From NCBI GenBank assembly GCA_020696915.1, contig JAJFMR010000035.1, forward strand, positions 1 to 13,840: a stretch of 13,840 nt of DNA, read 5' to 3'. Of this stretch, positions 1 to 7,495 are shown piece by piece (position 1 is the stretch's first letter; every line of letters starts with the position of its first letter). The notes beneath the pieces were generated by a model that worked only from the letters and a program-made list of their open reading frames with translations, was not told where the DNA came from and did not search any database. The translations under genes and the position numbers were made by a program. This stretch comes from Rhizobiaceae bacterium. Lineage in GTDB: Bacteria; Pseudomonadota; Alphaproteobacteria; Rhizobiales; Rhizobiaceae.

Positions 1-771
1 GGACACGTCCATCAGACAAAACATCACCGCATTGGCGTTGGGCACCGGCTGCGGGTCGAACCGGTTGAACCTTATGTCGACCGGATCGACGTAGGAGATC
101 AGCCGGCGCCGGCGCTCCAGCCGTGCGAGCTCCTCGCGCAATGCCTCGATCCGCCGCGCCACGGCCGCACTCGGCCGGTCGTTCTCAAGCCCTGCGATCT
201 CCTCGGCAACGGCCTCCAGCGCCTCCCGTTTCGGCCGTCTCAGGGCGATGCGACGGCCGTGGCTGTTGCGCATGGTGCGCCCGACATTGATGTTGGTCGG
301 CGCGCCGGTGACCGCAAAGCCGGCGCGCCGCGGCTTGAATGCCACGACCTCCTTGAGATTGAGCTTGACCAGATCCGGAAGCTCGAGGTCCTCGAAAAAG
401 AGGTCGAGCACCTCCTCGCGCGACAGCACGAAGCGGAAATCGTCCTCGGACGGCTGCATGGTCGGTGAAGACCCCTTGGCGCCTCCACCCTGGGCGGGCT
501 TCGGAATGCGGTCGCCCGGATTGAATTGCCGATTGCCCGGCAGCACATGCTGGCGCTGACCGCTGTCACGGGCGTCCGCGAAGCGCGGCTCGCCGGTCCC
601 CCGGTCGGGCATCGGCACGGCATGATCGGCGTCGACATCGGTAATCTTGCCGGTGCGGATCTGATCCCTGATGCTGCGCTTCAGGTCCTCGCGAACCCGC
701 CGCAGGAAACGCTGCCTGTTGCCCAGGCTCTTGTCCTTCGGGTTCAGGCGGCGATCGATGAAGGTCGGCAT
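1..771 (-). CDS. yeaH: YeaH/YhbH family protein (DUF444), C-terminus outside window
   Basis: Partial gene: the ATG is at 771 and the frame stays open to the left edge, giving 257 residues of a family that usually runs to about 420-430. The N-terminus (MPTFIDRRLNPKDKSLGNRQ) and the following Arg-rich segment are typical of DUF444 proteins. A low-complexity Gly/Pro/Gln linker lies near residues 85-105. It is followed by the conserved FRFVLSREEVLDLFFEDLELP region, cited here only by its first and last residues F112-P132 approximately. The last visible residues, CLMDVS (252-257), begin the von Willebrand-like MIDAS motif DxSxS, which continues off the window. In Escherichia coli yeaH is co-transcribed with the kinase gene yeaG and both are tied to starvation and stress; the biochemical role is not settled. 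Here it starts 22 bp after prkA, so co-transcription is likely. A spoVR/ycgB homologue often follows in this locus type, but it cannot be seen here. Confidence 0.93.
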   Translation of the reverse strand, partial: MPTFIDRRLNPKDKSLGNRQRFLRRVREDLKRSIRDQIRTGKITDVDADHAVPMPDRGTGEPRFADARDSGQRQHVLPGNRQFNPGDRIPKPAQGGGAKGSSPTMQPSEDDFRFVLSREEVLDLFFEDLELPDLVKLNLKEVVAFKPRRAGFAVTGAPTNINVGRTMRNSHGRRIALRRPKREALEAVAEEIAGLENDRPSAAVARRIEALREELARLERRRRLISYVDPVDIRFNRFDPQPVPNANAVMFCLMDVS

Positions 772-793
772 GAACGGCCCCCGGAAAGTGGCT

Positions 794-2743
794 TCAGCCT
801 GCCTTGTTCACCCGCATATACCAGTCCACCAGACGGCGTACCTGGCGCTCGGTATAGCCTCGCTTGATCATCCGCTGCACGAATTCCGCGTGCCGCGTCT
901 CCGTGGCGCTGTCCTGCTTGGAACCGAAGCTGATCACCGGCAGCAGGTCCTCGACCTGGCCGAACATCCGTCTCTCGATGACTTCGCGCAGCTTCTCATA
1001 GCTCGTCCATGAAGGGTTGCGGCCATTGTTGCGGGCCCGGGCGCGCAACGCGAACTTGACGACCTCGTTCCTGAAGTCCTTGGGATTGGCGATGCCGGCC
1101 GGCTTCTCGATCTGCGAGAGTTCCGTGTCCAGCACGGCGCGATTGAGGATCTGGCCGGTGTCGGGGTCCTTGAAATCCTGGTCCTCGATCCAGGCATCCG
1201 CGTAGGCGATGTAGCGGTCGAACAGGTTCTGCCCATACTCGCTGTAGGACTCCAGATAGGCCTTCTGGATCTCGTGGCCGATGAACTCGGCATACCGCGT
1301 GGCCAGTTCCGATTTCACGAATTCGAGATAGGCCGCCTCCATCTCCTTCGGAAACTGCTCGCGCTTGATCGCCTCCTCGAGGATGTACATCAGGTGCACG
1401 GGATCGGCCGCCACCTCCTCCGTGTCGTAGTTGAAGGTCTGCGACAGGATCTTGAAGGCGAAGCGCGTGCTGACGCCAGTCATCCCCTCGTCGACGCCAG
1501 CGGCGTCGCGATATTCCTGGACCGACTTTGCCTTGGGGTCGGTTTCCTTGAGGTTCTCGCCATCATAGACGCGCATCTTGGTATAGGTCGGCGAATTGTC
1601 GTGCGCGGCCAGCCGCGTCGAAATCGTGAAGCGGCTCAGAATGTCGAGCACCTCGGGAGCGCACGGGCTGTCGGCCAGTTCGCTCTCGCGCAGGAGCTTC
1701 TCGTAGATCTGCCGCTCCTCGGTGACGCGCAGGCTGTACGGTACCTTGACCACGAGGATGCGGTCGAGGAACGCCTCGTTGTTCCGGTTGTTCTTGAACT
1801 GCAGCCATTCCGACTCGTTCGAATGGGCAACTATGATGCCCTGATAGGGGAAGGCGCCGAAATTCTCGGTGCCGTTGTAACTGCCCTCCTGGGTCGCCGT
1901 CAGCAGCGGATGCAGAACCTTGATCGGCGCCTTGAACATCTCGACGAATTCGAGAAGTCCCTGCGTGGTCCGGTTCAGTCCGCCGCTGTAGGAATAGGCG
2001 TCGGGGTCCGACTGGCTGAAATTCTCGAGCTGCCTGATGTCGACCTTGCCGACCAGGGCGGAGACATCCTGATTGTTTTCGTCGCCGGGCTCAGTCTTCG
2101 CGATGCCGATCTGCCGGAGCCGCGACGGCATCAGCCTGACGACGCTGAACTTGGAAATGTCGCCCGAAAGTTCGTGCAGGCGTTTAGCCGCCCAGGGTGA
2201 GATCAGGCCGTTCAGCCGGCGCCGGGCGATGCCGTATTTCTCCTCCATCAGATCGCCCATGCGATCGGGATTGAAAAGGCCAAGCGGCGATTCGAATACC
2301 GGGCTGATCTCGTTGCCGGCCTTCAGCGTGTAGATGGGGCGCTCTTCCATGAGCTTCTTCAGCCGCTCCGCGAGGGAGGACTTGCCGCCACCGACGGGGC
2401 CAAGGAGATAGAGGATCTGCTTGCGCTCTTCGAGCCCCTGGGAGGCATAGCGGAAGTAACCCGCAATGCGCTCGATCGTGTCTTCCATGCCGTAGAAGTC
2501 GGAAAAGGATGGATAGACCTTGATCGTCCGGTTCCCGAAAATGCGTCCGAGCCGCTCGTCCTTGCTGGTGTCGATGAGGTTCGGCTCGCCGATCGCCTCG
2601 ACCATTCGCTCCGGGGCCGAGGCATACATGGACTTGTCCTCGCAACAGGCGAGGAGATACTGCTGGAGACTCATCTCCTCCTGGGCGGCTTTCTCGTAAA
2701 TCTCTGAAAAAAGGTCGAAGACGTCGGTCTGCTTCGCGTGCAT
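794..2743 (-). CDS. prkA: PrkA/YeaG family serine protein kinase (AAA+ type)
   Basis: Encodes 649 residues, the usual full length for PrkA. The N-terminal part carries the PrkA AAA domain. The P-loop GPVGGGKS is at 115-122, a Walker B-like LLEFVEMFK is at 263-271, and a sensor-like AHSNESEW is at 306-313 followed by DRI at 327-329. The C-terminal third matches the PrkA C-terminal kinase-like domain. PrkA proteins are cytoplasmic and have been linked to Ser/Thr phosphorylation in Bacillus sporulation and to nitrogen starvation and stress in enterobacteria as YeaG. Some family members have also been proposed to act as AAA+ proteases, so the precise activity is open. The ATG at 2743 is preceded by GAGG five bases upstream. 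The gene leads an apparent prkA-yeaH operon, and two EcfG-like promoter motifs lie 56-155 bp upstream. Identification of the family is secure; the physiological substrate is not. Confidence 0.97.
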   Translation of the reverse strand: MHAKQTDVFDLFSEIYEKAAQEEMSLQQYLLACCEDKSMYASAPERMVEAIGEPNLIDTSKDERLGRIFGNRTIKVYPSFSDFYGMEDTIERIAGYFRYASQGLEERKQILYLLGPVGGGKSSLAERLKKLMEERPIYTLKAGNEISPVFESPLGLFNPDRMGDLMEEKYGIARRRLNGLISPWAAKRLHELSGDISKFSVVRLMPSRLRQIGIAKTEPGDENNQDVSALVGKVDIRQLENFSQSDPDAYSYSGGLNRTTQGLLEFVEMFKAPIKVLHPLLTATQEGSYNGTENFGAFPYQGIIVAHSNESEWLQFKNNRNNEAFLDRILVVKVPYSLRVTEERQIYEKLLRESELADSPCAPEVLDILSRFTISTRLAAHDNSPTYTKMRVYDGENLKETDPKAKSVQEYRDAAGVDEGMTGVSTRFAFKILSQTFNYDTEEVAADPVHLMYILEEAIKREQFPKEMEAAYLEFVKSELATRYAEFIGHEIQKAYLESYSEYGQNLFDRYIAYADAWIEDQDFKDPDTGQILNRAVLDTELSQIEKPAGIANPKDFRNEVVKFALRARARNNGRNPSWTSYEKLREVIERRMFGQVEDLLPVISFGSKQDSATETRHAEFVQRMIKRGYTERQVRRLVDWYMRVNKAG

Positions 2744-2798
2744 GGCTGCCTCGCAGCGTGGGGCGGTGGGTTGCCTTGTTTACACGGCCCACGTGTTC

Positions 2799-2823
2799 AA
2801 CTGCCGGAAAGGCTTGTGGTTCC
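2799..2823 (-). promoter_or_regulatory. Candidate EcfG/RpoE2-type promoter, proximal copy
   Basis: Read on the minus strand, GGAAC (2823-2819) is followed by 16 bases and then AGTT (2802-2799). The alphaproteobacterial EcfG consensus is GGAAC-N16/17-CGTT, so 8 of 9 specified bases match. It would start a transcript near 2792 with a leader of about 50 nt before the prkA ATG. This is a pattern match only. Confidence 0.4.
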
Positions 2824-2872
2824 TTCACGTCGCAGAGAGTGAAACACCCCGGGCCCTGCTTGCGACCTCCGG

Positions 2873-2898
2873 AACGCGCTTCGCCCGCTCAGTGTTCC
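2873..2898 (-). promoter_or_regulatory. Candidate EcfG/RpoE2-type promoter, distal copy
   Basis: Read on the minus strand, GGAAC (2898-2894) is followed by 17 bases and CGTT (2876-2873), a perfect match to the EcfG general-stress promoter consensus. The leader to prkA would be about 120 nt. The site overlaps an inverted pair GGAAC (2871-2875) and GTTCC (2894-2898), so an 8-of-9 match also exists on the plus strand. Only the minus orientation points at a gene start. Confidence 0.5.
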
Positions 2899-3026
2899 CA
2901 ACAAAGGCATGCGCAAAAGCGAATCACCGGCAACCGCAGCATCGATGGGGCCACAGGAGTCGGGCCAAAATGAGTCTTTTCCGGTGAGCCACGGCGGCGA
3001 TGGAGGAAGGCGGGCGCGGCCGATCG

Positions 3027-3821
3027 TCAGGCCCGCCCCGCCCAGGCCTCCTCACGCGCGGTCCCGGCGATCGAAAGCTTCGCCCCCGCCGCGTCGAGCG
3101 CTGCCGCGATCTCGGGCGGCGGCGGCCGGTCGGTCGCAAGCTCGGTGAAGCCATCGAAATCGCAGACCTGAACGAGGCCCTGCTTGCCGAACTTGGTATG
3201 ATCCGTGACGACGATTGCACGGCTGCCCCTTCCCAGCACGACCCTGGCGAACTCGGCCTCTTCGAGCACATAGTCCATCACACCCATCGCGGCGCTCACG
3301 GCGCCGGCCGAGATCACAGCATGATCGACGGCGAAGCGGCTCACGAATTCGATCGCCGAAACGCCGAAAGAGGCGCCCGAATCGGTGCGCAACTCGCCGC
3401 CGGCCATGTAGACCTTGTTGCCGTTCACGGTAGCGAGCGTCCTTGCTATGTCGGAGGAATTGGTCACTACGGTAAGGCGGCGGTGGCTGGTTAGCTCCCG
3501 CGCCAGAAAGCTGGTTGTCGTGCCGGTGTCGAGCATTATCGATTCACCGTCGACGATGGTGGCGGCCACCAGCCGGGCTATCGCCCGCTTGGCTTCCGCA
3601 TTCTCCCGCATGCGCCGCTCGAACGGCGCCTCGCCCACGAAGGCGGGCAGGCCGATCGCCCCATGCATCTTGAGGACGGTACCATCGCCGGCCAGGGGCT
3701 TGACGTCGCGGCGAATCGTTTCCAGCGACACGCCGAGCCGTTCGGCCAGGCTGGCGATGGTGACGGTACCCTCCTCCTGCAGCAGCCTCAGGATCTCGCC
3801 GTGGCGCCTCGAATGATTCAT
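3027..3821 (-). CDS. DeoR/GlpR family transcriptional regulator
   Basis: A 264-residue protein, within the usual 250-270 range. The N-terminal helix-turn-helix covers about residues 5-55, with the family hallmark SLETIRRDV at 32-40. The C-terminal DeoR sensor domain follows; its DTGTTT at 98-103 is the phosphate-binding loop of this ISOCOT-fold domain, and VTDHTKFGKQG at 205-215 supplies the conserved lysine. Such proteins are cytoplasmic repressors that usually respond to phosphorylated metabolites. The frame stays open upstream to 3911, but MNHSRRHGEI at 3821 is the normal family start; the 30 extra codons upstream look non-coding. A modest AGAGAA ribosome site precedes it. The gene is divergent from the kinase/demethylase pair, so it probably controls that pair and itself. 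The ligand is not evident from sequence. Confidence 0.92.
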   Translation of the reverse strand: MNHSRRHGEILRLLQEEGTVTIASLAERLGVSLETIRRDVKPLAGDGTVLKMHGAIGLPAFVGEAPFERRMRENAEAKRAIARLVAATIVDGESIMLDTGTTTSFLARELTSHRRLTVVTNSSDIARTLATVNGNKVYMAGGELRTDSGASFGVSAIEFVSRFAVDHAVISAGAVSAAMGVMDYVLEEAEFARVVLGRGSRAIVVTDHTKFGKQGLVQVCDFDGFTELATDRPPPPEIAAALDAAGAKLSIAGTAREEAWAGRA

Positions 3822-3857
3822 GGTGTTCTCTATCTGGATACTTGACGATAATGTCCG

Positions 3858-3892
3858 TTTCCGGTCGACAATTCCCGCTGCAGCGCCGGAAA
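3858..3892. promoter_or_regulatory. Inverted repeat, candidate operator in the divergent promoter region
   Basis: TTTCCGG (3858-3864) and CCGGAAA (3886-3892) form perfect 7-bp inverted arms whose centres are 28 bp apart, in the 190-bp gap between the divergent deoR-type gene and the kinase gene. The position suits a repressor site, and arms of this kind could bind a dimer or tetramer. No experimental consensus supports it. Confidence 0.3.
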
Positions 3893-3936
3893 ACAAGGGT
3901 TTCGGGCACAAAAACTAAAAATGCCACACCGTCTCG

Positions 3937-3966
3937 TTGACAATGGCGCTTCGCAGGTCCGACAGT
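3937..3966 (+). promoter_or_regulatory. Possible promoter for the kinase/oxidoreductase pair
   Basis: A consensus -35 hexamer TTGACA lies at 3937-3942, directed at the plus-strand genes. The best -10 at normal spacing is GACAGT (3961-3966), only 3 of 6 to TATAAT. The perfect -35 and the location, about 45 bp before the proposed start, are the only support. Confidence 0.25.
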
Positions 3967-4011
3967 TCGCCGGCGGGGCTGCGTTGGCGCCGGCGATCTG
4001 GAGCAGGCGCT

Positions 4012-4935
4012 TTGGCGAAGGATGGTGCCAGGAGGAAGAAGGCCGGCGTCTCGACGGAGGACCGGATCCGCGCTCTGCCGCTCTGGAACGGCTCGATAAC
4101 GATCGAGCCGCTGAAGGGCGGCCTCAGCAACGAGAGCTATCTGGTCCGCGACGCCGGCGGCCGGCATGTCGTGCGCTTCGGACGCGATTTCCCGTTTCAC
4201 CATGTGGCTCGCCAACGCGAGGTCATGACGGCAAGGGCCGCGCACGAAGCGGGCTTTGCGCCGGCGGTGCGGTATTCGGAGCCGGGGCTGATGGTGACCG
4301 CCTATCTCGGTGCCAGGACCTTTGCCGCGTCAGATGTGCGCGCCAACCGCGAAAGGATCGCCCGACTGATACGGGCATTCCACACCGAGATGCCGAAGCA
4401 TGTCTCGGGTGCCGGCTTCATGTTTTGGGTCTTCCACGTCATCCGGGACTATGCCAGGACGCTGCTGTCCGGCGGCAGCCGCATGGCGCCTTCCGTGCCC
4501 GCCTACCTGGAACTCGCCGAACAGCTGGAGCGGCAACAGCGGCCGCTGGCGATCGTCTTCGGTCACAACGATCTCCTGCCGGCCAATCTCCTCGACGACG
4601 GCCAACGGCTCTGGCTCATCGATTTCGAATATGCCGGCTTCGGCACGGGGATGTTCGACCTGGCGGGTGCTGCGTCCAATGCCGGGATGAGCGAGGACGA
4701 ATCGGACGAACTGCTCGCCACTTACTTCGATTGCCGGCCGGATTTCGGTCTGAGGCGCGCCCATGCCGCCATGCAATGCGCATCCCTGCTGCGGGAAGCC
4801 ATGTGGAGCATGGTCTCGGAACTCTATCTCTCCGCACCCGGGGCGGACTATGCCGCCTATACGGCGGAGAACCTGACGCGCCTTGATGCCGCGCTTTGCT
4901 CCTACCGCGCCAGATTCGGGGACCTGCCTTCATGA
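4012..4935 (+). CDS. Choline/aminoglycoside kinase-like phosphotransferase (APH fold)
   Basis: About 307 residues from the proposed TTG start. The APH/choline kinase fold is shown by a Gly-rich ATP loop GGLSNESYLV at 36-45, and by the catalytic Brenner motif GHNDLLPAN at 184-192 with H185, D187 and N192. The metal-binding LIDFEYAGFG at 202-211 carries D204. It should phosphorylate a small hydroxyl compound in the cytoplasm; choline- and ethanolamine-kinase relatives are closest in motif style. No in-frame ATG sits near the fold. An ATG at 3943 would add an Arg-rich, unconserved tail and lacks a ribosome site. The TTG at 4012 follows GGAG by eight bases and is preferred. The stop overlaps the next start by 4 bp (ATGA), so the two genes are translationally coupled. 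The divergent DeoR gene probably regulates both. The substrate is inferred only loosely; aminoglycoside resistance is unlikely in this context. Confidence 0.85.
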   Translation: MAKDGARRKKAGVSTEDRIRALPLWNGSITIEPLKGGLSNESYLVRDAGGRHVVRFGRDFPFHHVARQREVMTARAAHEAGFAPAVRYSEPGLMVTAYLGARTFAASDVRANRERIARLIRAFHTEMPKHVSGAGFMFWVFHVIRDYARTLLSGGSRMAPSVPAYLELAEQLERQQRPLAIVFGHNDLLPANLLDDGQRLWLIDFEYAGFGTGMFDLAGAASNAGMSEDESDELLATYFDCRPDFGLRRAHAAMQCASLLREAMWSMVSELYLSAPGADYAAYTAENLTRLDAALCSYRARFGDLPS

Positions 4936-7370
4936 AGCTGCCATCACATGCCGGGATCGTTGTCATCGGAGGCGGTATCATCGGCTGCTCTACGGCCTAC
5001 CATCTCGCCCGCGACCACCGGGCGGACGTCATTCTCCTGGAGCAGGGAAAGCTGACCTGCGGCTCGACCTGGCACGCCGCCGGACTGGTCGGCCAGTTGC
5101 GCTCGTCGGCGTCGATCACCCGTGTACTCAAATATTCCGTCGAGCTCTACAAGGGGCTGGAGAAGGAGACGGGGCTCGCCACCGGCTGGAAGATGACCGG
5201 CTGCCTGAGGCTGGCGACCAACCAGGATCGCTGGACCGAGTACAGGAGGCTCGCCACCACGGCGCGGAGCTTCGGCATGGAGATGCACCTCGTCTCGCCG
5301 GCCGAGGTGAAGCGCATGTGGCCCCTGATGAACGTCTCGGATCTCGTCGGCGCCTCCTGGCTGCCCACCGACGGGCAAGCCAGTCCGTCCGACATCGCGC
5401 AGTCTCTTGCCCGGGGCGCCCGCATGCATGGGGCGCGAATCTTCGAGGGCGTGCGCGTCGACGGCTTCGCGATGAAGGATGGCACGATCACCGCCGTGAA
5501 GACCGCGATGGGCGACATCGGCTGTGACAAGGTGGTCAATTGCGCCGGACAGTGGGCAAGGCAGCTCGGTGCAAAGGCCGGCGTCACCGTTCCCTTGCAG
5601 CCGGTGAAACACCAGTACATCGTCACCGAACGGATCGACGGCCTGCCGGCCGGGGCCGCGACGATCCGCGACCCCGACCGGCGCACCTATTTCAAGGAAG
5701 AGGTGGGCGGACTGGTGATGGGCGGCTACGAGCCCAACCCGATCGCCTGGACGGCCGGCGACGTGCCTGACGATTTCGAGTTCCGGCTGTTCGACGACGA
5801 CTTCGACCATTTCGAGCAGCATCTCGCCGCGGCCATCGCACGGGTGCCCGCGCTTGCCGAGACCGGGGTCAAGCAGATGATCAACGGTCCCGAGAGTTTT
5901 ACGCCGGACGGCAACTTCATCCTCGGCGTCGCGCCTGAATGCAGGAACATGTTCGTGGGCGCGGGCTTCAACGCCTTCGGAATCGCCTCGGGCGGCGGCG
6001 CCGGCTGGGTGCTGGCGCAATGGGTGGTCGACGGCGAGGCGCCGCTCGACCTGTGGGTCGTCGACATCCGCCGTTTCTCGGAGCTGCACCGGGACCGACA
6101 ATGGGTGCTGGAGCGGACGCTCGAAGCCTATGGCAAGCACTACACGATCGGCTTTCCGCACGAGGAATACCTTTCCGGGCGGCCGCGGATCGTCTCGCCG
6201 CTCTACGACAGGTTGAAAGCGCACGGCGCCGTCTTCGGTTCGAAGCTCGGCTGGGAGCGGCCGAACTGGTTTGCCGCCCCGGGGGTCGAGGCCCGCGACA
6301 TCCATTCGATGGCGCGCCAGAACTGGTTCGAGGCGGTCGGCGCGGAGCACGCGCATGTCCGCCGGCATGTCGGCATCTTCGACCAGTCTTCCTTCGCCAA
6401 GTACGAGCTTTCGGGCAAGGACGCGGCAAGGGCGCTCGACTGGATCTGCGCCAACGACGTGTCGAAGGAACCGGGACGACTTACCTACACGCAGCTTCTC
6501 AACAGCCGTGCCGGCGTCGAGGCGGACCTGACGGTGGCCCGGCTCGGCGAAGACAGATTCTACATCGTGACGGGGACCGGCTTCCGCACGCACGATCTCG
6601 CCTGGATCCGCGAGCATGTCGGCAAGGGCCTGCAGGCGGAGCTGGCCGACGTCACGGAGCGTTATGGGACGCTCTCCCTGATGGGCCCGGAATCGCGAGA
6701 AGTGCTTTCGGCGGTGTCGGACACCGATGTGTCAAACACGGCATTCCCGTTCGGCCATGTTCGCGAGATGAAGCTTGCCGGGCATGCAGTGCGGGCGCTG
6801 AGAATAACCTATGTCGGCGAGCTCGGCTGGGAACTGCATGTGCCGATCGCGGCAACCGGCGAGGTGTTCGACGCGCTGATGAGAGCAGGAAAGCCGAACA
6901 TCCGGCCGGTCGGCTATCGCGCGCTGGAATCGCTCCGGCTCGAAAAATCCTATCGTGCCTGGGGGGCCGACATCACGCCGAACGACACGCCGTTCGAGGC
7001 GGGGCTGGGCTGGGCGGTGAAACTCGGTAAGAACATCGATTTTCTCGGGCGGCGGGCGCTCGAAGCGCTCGATGGCGAGCCGCTCAAGAAGCGCTTGGCG
7101 GGTTTCACCGTCGATGATCCCGACATCGTGCTCGTGGGCCGCGAGACGATCCTGCGCAATGGCCAGCCGGTCGGCTACCTGACCAGCGGCGGCTACGGCT
7201 ATACGATCGCCAGAAATGTCGGCTACGGCTACGTCCGCAACGCTTCAGGCGTCGACGATGCCTTCCTGACGGCGGGCGACTGGGAGCTGGTCGTCGCAAC
7301 CGAGCGCACGCGCGCCACACTCCACATGAAGCCACCCTACGATCCGGCCGGCGAAAGGCCAAGGAGCTGA
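4932..7370 (+). CDS. FAD-dependent oxidoreductase/GcvT fusion (dimethylglycine/sarcosine dehydrogenase-like)
   Basis: An 812-residue two-part enzyme. The N-terminal DAO domain opens with the dinucleotide loop VIGGGIIG at 11-18. GSTWHAAG follows at 44-51; its histidine (H48) corresponds to the covalent FAD attachment site in dimethylglycine and sarcosine dehydrogenases. An FAO-type linker spans about 370-430. A GcvT-like tetrahydrofolate domain runs from about 435 to the end, with YVGELGWELH at 627-636 and LRLEKSYRAWGAD at 669-679 (typical T-protein motifs). The family oxidatively demethylates N-methyl amino acids or amines and passes the one-carbon unit to tetrahydrofolate. The start at 4932 overlaps the kinase stop by 4 bp; the frame is open 36 bp further upstream, but MKLPSHAGIVVIGGG fits the family. 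No signal peptide is seen, so it is cytoplasmic. The exact methylated substrate cannot be read from the sequence. Confidence 0.95.
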   Translation: MKLPSHAGIVVIGGGIIGCSTAYHLARDHRADVILLEQGKLTCGSTWHAAGLVGQLRSSASITRVLKYSVELYKGLEKETGLATGWKMTGCLRLATNQDRWTEYRRLATTARSFGMEMHLVSPAEVKRMWPLMNVSDLVGASWLPTDGQASPSDIAQSLARGARMHGARIFEGVRVDGFAMKDGTITAVKTAMGDIGCDKVVNCAGQWARQLGAKAGVTVPLQPVKHQYIVTERIDGLPAGAATIRDPDRRTYFKEEVGGLVMGGYEPNPIAWTAGDVPDDFEFRLFDDDFDHFEQHLAAAIARVPALAETGVKQMINGPESFTPDGNFILGVAPECRNMFVGAGFNAFGIASGGGAGWVLAQWVVDGEAPLDLWVVDIRRFSELHRDRQWVLERTLEAYGKHYTIGFPHEEYLSGRPRIVSPLYDRLKAHGAVFGSKLGWERPNWFAAPGVEARDIHSMARQNWFEAVGAEHAHVRRHVGIFDQSSFAKYELSGKDAARALDWICANDVSKEPGRLTYTQLLNSRAGVEADLTVARLGEDRFYIVTGTGFRTHDLAWIREHVGKGLQAELADVTERYGTLSLMGPESREVLSAVSDTDVSNTAFPFGHVREMKLAGHAVRALRITYVGELGWELHVPIAATGEVFDALMRAGKPNIRPVGYRALESLRLEKSYRAWGADITPNDTPFEAGLGWAVKLGKNIDFLGRRALEALDGEPLKKRLAGFTVDDPDIVLVGRETILRNGQPVGYLTSGGYGYTIARNVGYGYVRNASGVDDAFLTAGDWELVVATERTRATLHMKPPYDPAGERPRS

Positions 7371-7495
7371 CGCCGGCGTACGAGGCGGCGCTGCCGAAGT
7401 CGGGTGACGCGGGGAGGTTCTTCGGGCTGCGCGCGGTCAAGATTATCGCCGACGGGTACAATTTAATTTCGACGTCGTGCAATGGATTTCGGTAA
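7355..7495 (+). pseudogene. Possible degraded gene fragment after the oxidoreductase gene
   Basis: In another frame from the oxidoreductase, an open stretch begins within its last codons and continues to a TAA at 7493. About 30 of its codons have strong G/C third positions and include FFGLRAVKIIADG, a phrase that looks coding and is loosely reminiscent of amidohydrolase-type proteins. It then becomes A/T-rich and stops. There is no start codon or ribosome site, so it would be debris rather than a working gene. A chance open frame in GC-rich DNA is equally possible. Confidence 0.2.

Larger units (their letters stand above)
2744..3026. other. Intergenic region between prkA and the DeoR gene
   Basis: These 283 bp lie upstream of prkA and downstream of the DeoR-family gene, both on the minus strand. 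Apart from the two EcfG-like motifs I see no convincing open frame with a ribosome site. There is also no strong stem followed by a T-run that would end deoR transcription. A weak AAAA/TTTT stem sits near 2967-2981. Confidence 0.6.

Noticed and set aside
1274..2200. Long plus-strand open frame (308 codons) opposite prkA
   Set aside because: It is exactly antisense to a well-conserved kinase and has no recognisable domain. Long antisense frames are expected in GC-rich DNA.
2744..3026. Sigma-54 (-24/-12) promoter upstream of prkA
   Set aside because: No TGGCAC-N5-TTGCA-like pair was found in this gap, although prkA homologues elsewhere are linked to nitrogen starvation.
3822..4011. Riboswitch (for example glycine) ahead of the kinase/demethylase pair
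   Set aside because: The region is short and holds only the spaced inverted repeat; no conserved riboswitch core could be recognised.
4012..4935. Aminoglycoside resistance gene
   Set aside because: The APH-type fold is shared with choline and ethanolamine kinases. The coupling to a demethylase and the absence of mobile elements argue for a metabolic role.
4944..6617. 557-codon minus-strand open frame opposite the FAD-GcvT gene
   Set aside because: The product is Arg/His-rich without domain motifs, and the sense strand encodes a full-length family member over the same bases.
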